A program made the translations under genes and the position numbers. Of a stretch of 64,000 nt of DNA, positions 57,138-64,000 are shown in pieces. Where the stretch lies: NCBI RefSeq assembly GCF_932294415.1, contig NC_065545.1, positions 42,756,327-42,820,326 of the forward strand, given 5' to 3'. The first letter of the stretch is position 1. Each line of letters opens with the position of its first letter. Source of the DNA: Quercus robur. Its lineage: Eukaryota; Streptophyta; Magnoliopsida; Fagales; Fagaceae. The notes under the pieces are model-generated. The model was not told where the DNA came from, made no database searches, and saw nothing but the letters and a program-made list of their open reading frames with translations.

Positions 57138-57811
57138 CTAAATATCATCAATATGTTCAAACTCAGATACCTCCAGTCCAAATTAAAATGGGCTCCAGAA
57201 AACAAATTCCTGCATAAACCAATTAAAGTTTTGATGATCTCTCAAATCAATTGGATAATAGAAATTTAATATTTTTATTAAAAAAAAAAAAAAAAAAAGA
57301 GCCCAGATACCAACATTCTATTTCTCATTAGGTGATATTGGCACTTTCCACATGATCAAATTCCTCATACAGCAAATCATAGCCATAGGGGAGGTAAAAA
57401 GTGTCCCAAATAGAGTACATGGTACCCCAAAAAAGGAAAAAGAAAAAAAGTTTTAGGGGCATACTGAAAGAATCTTATATAAGTTGTGTGAAGAAGAGGC
57501 GTAGCCCATGTACATAGGAAGGAAGTATACAAGATAAACTTGAGAAAAAGTAAATTAAATGGGTCAATACTACTCAATAGACTCACTCAAGTTAGACAAA
57601 GAAAAACACACACTGCTACTGCTACTGCTACCCAATAAAGCACGGACACGGCCATTTGCCTGCCGTACCCGTGTCGTACGCGTACGCCTGGAACACGGCT
57701 GCAGGCGTGTCGTTTCTTTTTTTTTTTTTTTTTTAATAATCCGACACGGCCGGGACAAGGCGAGGACACGGCGAGGAGAGGGGAAAGAAAAAAAAAAGTA
57801 AAAATCCTAAC
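57138..57811. other. Probable intron 1 of the unknown gene, with a GC-rich island
   Basis: Most is AT-rich, with a 19-A run at about 57280-57298. From about 57636 to 57780 it is unusually GC-rich, with repeated GACACGG and CGTGTCG motifs around TACGCGTACG and an 18-T run. Similar words (GTACTCGT, GGTGCTTCCTAG) recur at 58677-58770, so both may be parts of one dispersed repeat family. Confidence 0.4.
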
Positions 57812-57906
57812 CTGAAAAACGCTGCGTTTTGAGAGCATCCCTTGCACCCAAAATCAATTTCCTCTCCCTCCGTCTCTCAGTCTCACTCTATCACGCCGAT
57901 CTTCTC

Positions 57907-57939
57907 TGCCTCTTCTTCTTCTTCTTCTTCTTCTTCTTC
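57907..57939. repeat. (TTC)n microsatellite
   Basis: About eleven TTC/CTT units. It lies upstream of the candidate first exon of the unknown gene and would be in its promoter or 5' UTR. Confidence 0.9.
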
Positions 57940-58780
57940 GGGAGAGCTGATCAGCCAATCTTCTTTCCCTCTTCTTCTTTTTCTTCTGCCAAATATGCCC
58001 TTACATATTTTACAGTTTTCCCCCTTTTGCCCCCTTGTGAATTGGGTACTTTGGGAGATGTTTCAAAAAAATTTTAAATTCTTTTTAAAGAATTTCAATG
58101 TATAGGCGTTTGGATACTGCTACGGGTATTTGGGCTATTTGGTAGAGAAGATTGGGTAATATTATTTGTAATTTTTTTAAATACATGTATGTAAAAAAGT
58201 GTGTGAAAATATTTGTAATATTGTTTAAAATATGAAAATGTGAGTTTGAGATGGCTCGCCAAATAAACTCTATTTTGTTGAAAATTGAAAACAATAAAAA
58301 AATAATTTCAGATTACTATTCAGACTAACAAAATACTATTCATTTGCCTTACTGCAGTGTTCATGTTTCATGAATAGTGAAAGAGGCACTGGTCCCAAAA
58401 AAAGAAAAAAGAAAACACAGATGTGAGCAATGAAACACGTATCCAAATGCGTACATAGTGATTGTTGTTAATGAATGTTAAACAAAATAATAAATACATA
58501 ACATAGTTTTTATTTTTTATTATTAGGGTAGACAGTTAGCATTTATATATATATATATATATATATTTATATTATTGGCTAGGCTTTAATATTCTTCTAA
58601 AATAATTTTAAAACAATTATTTTTTGTTATAAAACAAATTTTATAAGCTTTATAATTAATTAATATACATATCATCGCCGTACTCGTATCTTACTTTTTC
58701 AAAAATTGTTGTGTTTCTGTACTATGTTTGTACTCGTGCATGTATCCTTGCAGGTGCTTCCTAGCCGCTAACCATCCAAT
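57940..58780. other. AT-rich intergenic DNA
   Basis: It includes a (TA)n run at about 58542-58566. The piece at about 58090-58470 (TTTGGATACTGCTACGG... AACACGTATCCAAATGCG) has loosely inverted ends and may be an old hAT- or Tourist-like MITE. No gene is supported. Confidence 0.4.
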
Positions 58781-59720
58781 CTTATCAAGTCTTCATCGGT
58801 ATAAGCTTGGACTCCTAGGTTGATTTCTCACAATCTTCAAAGCTCCAAGCATTTCTTTCTCTCCAAATACCCAACATAAGACGAAGGGATAGCATTCTAT
58901 ATGCATGCATTGTGGTGTCTACCAAACTTCCCTCTCCAACAAGCTAAACGGATCCACCACACGTTTAGACATTCCCACCTGAACAAACAAAGGATCATAA
59001 TTCATAATCAAAGTGCATTAGTTACTCCATAATGGAGAAGTAAATGATCTGTAGTCTCCCCAGTTTTCCTCAATGCTTTTATTAATACAAAGAAACTAAC
59101 TCTCATTTGTTCCTTTTTCATCCAAATATTCTTCAAAGGACAATAGGAACCTTCCTTAGAGCACACAACTCTATAAAAAGTTTTTATCTCAAAAGTATGG
59201 CTTTTGAAAAGAATCCAACACAACTTATCTTTTAACCACCCACCTCAAATTAGTTGAGTATAACACATCCTGAAAATATGATAGTGAGCCCACCCCCCAA
59301 TCTTGCATACATCTCATAAAATTGATATCATCATGCTAGAAACAAGATATGTGCCATTTCCAACATCAAATCTGGAAAATTTGGAGAACACCCCATCCCC
59401 TCCTTATATTTTTCCATAAACCTATCCCATAACCTCCAAAGCCACTTCCCCAATAGTCCCCAATTAAACATTAACAAATTCCTAATACCAAAGTCTCCAA
59501 GTTAAATGGGTGCACAAATTTCAGACTAGCATCCTAGGTCGAATTTTAATTTATCATCCATAGAAAATTTTTCAATACGCTTAACTATATCAATTGGGAT
59601 ATGAAAAAGAGACAGAAAATAAATTGGTAATTTTGAGTGGGTATTCTTTATCAAAACAACTCTTCCTCCTTCAAATAGCTAAAGCCCCATCCAATCAATT
59701 CTTATTTCCATAATTTTTTG
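58781..59720 (-). pseudogene. Degenerate LINE fragment
   Basis: On the minus strand, 59008-59223 retains zf-RVT-like text (F-E-I-K-T-F-Y, K-N-I-W, R-V-S-F-F-V, T-D-H-L-L-L-H). The stretch to about 59720 contains G-K-W-L-W-R-L-W-like and R-V-V-L-I-K-N-T-like pieces of the RT C-terminal region. It is heavily mutated and truncated at both ends. Confidence 0.6.
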
Positions 59721-61153
59721 TATAATTACATCCTAAATTAGATTTGTTTGAACTTTGATGTAATTTCTTTAATGTGCTCTGATACCAATTTTGCTGTAGA
59801 ATCTTTATTACAATCAAGGAATTGTAATAATTTTTAGCTTGAAAACCATGGCTTTTCAAAAGGGGGAAACTAGCTTTTATCTTCTCCCTCTTGCTACATG
59901 TTAATAGCATATATAGGAATTTCACAAAAGATTCAACCCAAATTTATACAACCACTTGACCATTCCATGTAATATGCCACATTTGCATTTCTATCACTGG
60001 CCATCAAAAATAATTTAGGAAATCAAAAACGTATTGCCACAACAAGGATCATGTCAAAACAAATTTTGGGTTTCATTTAATATCTCATCTAGCATTGTTG
60101 GGCCATCATCCTTTTTTGTGATATTTGTTTTCATAAACTCACTTCATAAGTACTAGTGACAATGCCTAAACATATAGGTGAAATCCCATAATTATTGTCT
60201 ATCACTCACTCACTCTCGTAGTGTTTCCTACTCCTCTACATAGTTTACATAGTTTGTTAAAACCAATTGCCAAGTAAATCTTTTTTTATTAAAATTTCAA
60301 ATAAAATTAGAAAGCAGGCAACACATCTGAACCCTAAACAGGATTAGTAGCTAAGAAAGTGAAAAGTAGAGCATATTAGACAAGAATGTACAAAAAAGAA
60401 TCAAGAAGAAAATATAATAATTTGATGATAGAGAGGAAGGAAGAGAACGCTAACCTTATATCCTTAATTTCTGGACTACACTCAATATAGATAGTATACT
60501 CCCTCGTTTTTCTTTTCTTTTAAACCGCCATGCAAAATTACACCTGACATCAGGCCTTTCCAGATGTCCAGTAGTACTCAACCAAACTTCAAATTAATCT
60601 AATTTTTTTAGAAACAAATTAATCTAATTCTAATAGTACAGAGTATACCTTGGAACTAAAAAACTAAATAATTAAAAAAAATCTAGAAATACCTTTTTGG
60701 TCCTTATATTTTCATATCATTCAATTTGATCATTGAATTATTATACTTGCTATCATTTTAATCCTTGTAGTTATCTTGTGACAGAAGTGTTTACGTGGTT
60801 GATGGATTGTACCATTAGCACACATGTACCTAATAAAACAATATAAATATATTTAATTAACATTTAAAAAAGAAACATCAACATTGTGATTATAAAAAAA
60901 TCCACATCAACATTATAATCATCAAAAAAGAAAGAAAGAGCATCCACATCATATTTTATAGCCAAAAAAAAAAAAAAAAAAATCTAAATGCCTCAAATTT
61001 TAAGATTATACCAAACCCAACCCATTTATTTTAAATGAACCCACTCCTATTAACCTAGTTATTTTCACTTGCAGAATTATACTATTTTGATTTTAATTTT
61101 TTGTTTACTAGGTTGTATTTGTATCAAAATATTAAATTACCATTCACCTTAAT
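59721..61153. other. AT-rich intergenic DNA
   Basis: No exon, RNA gene or intact element is recognisable. An A run lies at about 60964-60981. Confidence 0.5.
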
Positions 61154-61385
61154 TGTCATGCCCCGACTCATCATGGACATGATATCGTTCTCTTTAGTCT
61201 TTAGGAGTGTCACGCAATCTTATCCCTTAAGGTTTTAAAAGGCTTCACACCAATTAGAGTTTTAGGCCTTCATATAAGGTGTGAGACCTTTCCCTATTTA
61301 GGCAATGTAGAATTTTGTCAAGATTTGGTTCTCCCTCACCCCACCTCACATAAGAGTTCTATTGGACTTTTGAGTCCCCACATTA
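61154..61385 (+). repeat. TRIM/LTR-like fragment
   Basis: The segment starts TGTCATGCCCCGACTC and runs through TTTTAAAAGGCTTCACACC, a TATAAGGTGTGAGACC block and GGCAATGTAGAATTTTGTC. This layout resembles a common small plant LTR/TRIM-type repeat known from many angiosperms. No partner LTR was seen, so it would be a solo or fragmentary copy. Confidence 0.4.
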
Positions 61386-62560
61386 ACCTTCTACAACAAT
61401 TTGATGAGTGATTAAAAACTTCTATCCACACTTTAATCTTCATTTTCCTTGTTATAAGAATAAGATAAAAGTTGAATTATGCCCCATGTGACTACAACAT
61501 AAAGGAAATGTTATAATTGATTAGTATCGATTAATACAATTAATATGTAACTTGCATATCATATCATATACTATACAATAAAAATTGGTCTTAAAAATCA
61601 TGGCTACACCAAGTGTTTATATTCTCAAATGCAACAAAAGGTGCATGATTCCTAAGCTTATTAAAGGCTCGAATAAATTACACAATTATTCCATTATAGT
61701 TTGAGATGATTTTAAATTAAAACCATAAATTTAAAGGGTTTATAGTTAAAACAACTAGCTTTTTAAATCATTTTGATTCATTCTTTCAGTGAGTCTCTAT
61801 TAACTACAATTTGATTAAAAAGCTATCTAAACACAAAAATTCATTTGGGGTGAATGTATAAGATACTGATACACTATATAAGAATGGTAAAATTATATGA
61901 TAATTATCATCAAAACATTCACTATAAAATTATATCATATAAGTTCATGTCCAAATCATATCATATACCATATGATAAAAGTTTTGTTCTATACATTGTG
62001 GGTGTACCAAGTAGATGCTATCACCTTTTTTATAATTTTTTTCCCCTTCTTATGTCATTTCACAAATCATAAACATATAAAAATAATTCAAATATTTACT
62101 TTAAGTGATACTCTATTATCAAAGTTAATAAAAAATAAAAAAATACTCTTGAATTAAAATTCTACTACTAAGAGTTTTTATAAATTTAAAAGAGATTTGA
62201 TTATGTATTTTATATTATTTTACTAATTTACCATAATTTTTTTCCCTTTAATAATATAAGTAAAGTTTTTAGAAATTTAATTATGTATTTTATATTATTT
62301 TACTAATTTACTATAATTTTTTTCTTTAATAATATAAGTTGGGCTGTTGTGTTTGGAATATACGACCCTATGTAAGTATTATAAGTTGTAAGACATAATT
62401 ATAGCATAAGATTCATTACAAGTACATTAAAAATATCAAAATGTTTTACTTTAAAAGAAACTTCAATACCAAAGTTTTAAAAGTTTTTGTGATTAAAACT
62501 CAATTATCAAAAGTTTTGGGACATTTTGAATGAGTTTTATTATTTATTTTAAAAGAAATG
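61386..62560. other. AT-rich intergenic DNA
   Basis: A diverged 80-bp tandem duplication occupies about 62195-62340 (ATTATGTATTTTATATTATT repeated, then CATAATTTTTTT and AATAATATAAGT). No gene is supported. Confidence 0.5.
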
Positions 62561-62664
62561 TTATGTCCACAACAGTTTAACACCAAATTATAGGTGGTAG
62601 GTTGTTATAGGTTGTTATTAGTAGAGTAAAAAAGTAATTTTAATGATCGATTCAAATTATAACT
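62561..62664. mobile_element. Part of a MITE interrupted by the second LTR element
   Basis: Left part only: GTTATGTCCACAACAG, then TAGGTTGTTATAGG, then TTCAAATTATAAC directly before the LTR. The style is that of a common 'CCACAACA' foldback MITE, and the missing right half would be beyond the window after the LTR element. Confidence 0.35.
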
Positions 62665-63324
62665 TGATGGTGTTACAAAAAAACCACCAACTCCTGATCT
62701 CATCCATATGGCTCGTCCAATGAAAGACCAATTAGAGCGAACCAAGCGTATGTAGTGATTGTCCCAGTAATGACCTTGTCCGTCCTTAGAAACATTTGGA
62801 CGGACAAGATCTACACTTGAAAAGGGAATTAGGAAGAAGTGAATGCATGAGGAAAAGTCGTCCCAAATAACCTCGTCCGTCCTTAATAAAGGATGAACGA
62901 GTTTATTGGACAACGTGTTGGACTTTGGACAACTTTGATTTCCATCGAGCGTAAGGGACAAGTTGAATTGCTATGAGCTGAGTTTTGCATTAACCATTAT
63001 GGAACACAGGTCCAAATAAGGTAACTTCCATGGCGGTTATGGAAGTTATCCCCGAATCCTCCGAACTCCTCAACAATAGGAACAGTTATTAAACAGAGAA
63101 CCGTTCACACATGCTATATAAGCATTCATCGATGAGAAGGTAAAGGTCATTTAGACACTTTTTTCAGAAATTACTTCCTTTTTACTTGGAATCGCAAATC
63201 CACTGACTTTATCATCGGAGGACTTTTGGCCGGTCCCCTCTGACTTAGTATTTGTTTTCAGGATCAAGCTCTAAGATCATCAACGCCTAAGACTTTCAAC
63301 TTATTGATTTCTAAGGAATCATCA
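62665..63324 (+). repeat. LTR of the second element (about 660 bp)
   Basis: It starts TGATG and ends CATCA, an inverted pair like the TGATAG/CTATCA of the first element. TATA box TATATAA is at 63115-63121. Several CGTCC/GGACG motifs occur, including TCGTCC near 62714, 62860 and 62874. The left boundary rests on the inverted end only. Confidence 0.75.
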
Positions 63325-63326
63325 AC

Positions 63327-63344
63327 TGGCGCCGTCTGTGGGAA
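63327..63344 (+). promoter_or_regulatory. Primer-binding site of the second element
   Basis: TGGCGCCGTCTGTGGGAA follows two bases after the LTR end. The leading TGGCGCC pairs with a tRNA 3' end (...GGCGCCA). The exact tRNA could not be assigned here. This site is absent from the first element. Confidence 0.8.
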
Positions 63345-63386
63345 GGAGATTGTTTTGCAGTTTTCTTTTCCGTGACAAAAGGTTGG

Positions 63387-64000
63387 ATGGTTCGGACCAA
63401 ATTGAGGGTTACTAGCCCAGGCCATCAGGGAAGCAGAGACGCTTCAAGCAACCCCCATCGCGATCGCCAATCTGCATCGGTCATGCAGACATCATCTGTC
63501 CAACATGTGCAATCTATGGCGGCTGCAATGGCGGAGTTAACTCGCCAAAACCAAGAGTTAAGAATGGAGATTAATCTGAGAAGGCAGACACATGAAGAAC
63601 ATGAAAGAGGAGGACAAACACAGAGTCATGATGATAGAGAAAATACTGAAATTGGAAGTCAGTTAAGAGGCACCACTTCATGAACGGTACCACACTTGAA
63701 AGAGGAGATGGACCAAATGAAGAAAGTCATAGAAGAAATGAAAGAGAATATGAGAAGGGCGAATCCTATAGAAGATTTGGTCCACAGAACTGATTCCCCC
63801 TTTACGGCTTCCATCAACGGTCACCCTCTACCATCAAAGTTCAAGTTGCCTTCTCTGGATTCATATGATGCAACGTGTGACCCATTTGACCACATTGCTA
63901 CTTTCAAGACAACAATGCACCTTCAAGGGGTCCCTGATGAAATCATGTGTAGAGCCTTCCCTACCACCCTTAAAGGTCTAGCACGAGTCTGATTCAGCAA
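63387..64000 (+). pseudogene. gag: gag of the second Tat-type element, with nonsense mutations
   Basis: It starts at ATG 63387 (M-V-R-T-K-L-R-V), giving about 32 residues before the internal M-Q-T-S-S where the first element's gag begins. TGA at 63681-63683 replaces an Arg codon of the first element, and TGA at 63990-63992 replaces the Trp of A-R-V-W-F. Between them the frame is open and close to the first element. It continues past the window edge. Confidence 0.9.

Larger units (their letters stand above)
62665..64000 (+). mobile_element. Second Tat-type Ty3/gypsy element, 5' part only
   Basis: It comprises a full LTR, primer-binding site, leader and the first ~610 bp of gag, cut by the window edge. 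Its gag aligns with the element at 9896-19839 residue by residue, but the LTR sequence is clearly different, so it is a related subfamily. Two nonsense changes in gag mark it as a mutated copy. Confidence 0.9.

Noticed and set aside
57829-58105. Plus-strand frames rich in S and F
   Set aside because: Produced by the TTC microsatellite; no domain.
61854-62157. Overlapping hydrophobic frames
   Set aside because: AT-rich sequence gives Ile, Tyr and Phe codons by chance; no start or family evidence.
1-64000. tRNA, rRNA or organelle-derived insertions
   Set aside because: No cloverleaf-like or rRNA-like stretch was recognised by eye on either strand; a covariance-model scan would be needed to exclude them.

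Overview
This is AT-rich nuclear DNA of a flowering plant. The evidence is spliced genes with plant-specific homologues (a CDKF-4-type kinase, an MSL10-type mechanosensitive channel, a ZNF830/ARS1-type zinc-finger protein), plant L1-like LINEs, Tourist- and Mutator-like MITEs, and Ty3/gypsy elements of the Tat type. The gene content and LTR style suggest a woody eudicot, possibly Fagales, but that is a guess.

Layout. 0-3 kb: the first two exons of a minus-strand ZNF830-like gene, with a decayed LINE tail downstream of them. 3.6-27.3 kb: three copies of one repeated segment, loaded with nested transposons. Copy 1 holds a 186-bp MITE and two nested Mutator-like elements with perfect 9-bp target duplications. 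Copies 2 and 3 share a Tourist-like element at the same TTA site, which copy 1 lacks. Copy 2 is split by a young 9.9-kb Tat-type element flanked by GATAC. Copy 3 is split by a 5'-truncated LINE with a long open RT-RNase H frame. 28.6-36.5 kb: a complete 16-coding-exon CDKF-4-like kinase gene (463 aa, plus strand). 39.5-45.9 kb: a complete 5-exon MSL10-like gene (686 aa, minus strand). 46-55 kb: MITEs, LINE remnants and a 4-kb degenerate minus-strand LINE. 55.1-57.8 kb: part of a minus-strand gene of unknown function. 58-62.6 kb: LINE scraps, AT-rich DNA and a TRIM-like fragment. 62.7-64 kb: the 5' end (complete LTR, primer site, gag) of a second, mutated Tat-type element that runs off the window.

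The most interesting system is the Tat-type element at 9896-19839. It carries gag and a dual-RNase-H pol, in the same frame and separated by one UAG. Convergent to them is an antisense gene whose four exons join with perfect phase into 660 codons behind its own TATA box. A short motif (TCGTCC/GGACGA) is strongly repeated in the LTRs and non-coding spacers. The element has lost its primer-binding site and gag start through a deletion between two CAT triplets, although its LTRs are almost identical.

Exon coordinates were worked out by hand from splice sites and reading phase. Family names come from motif recognition, not from a database search.
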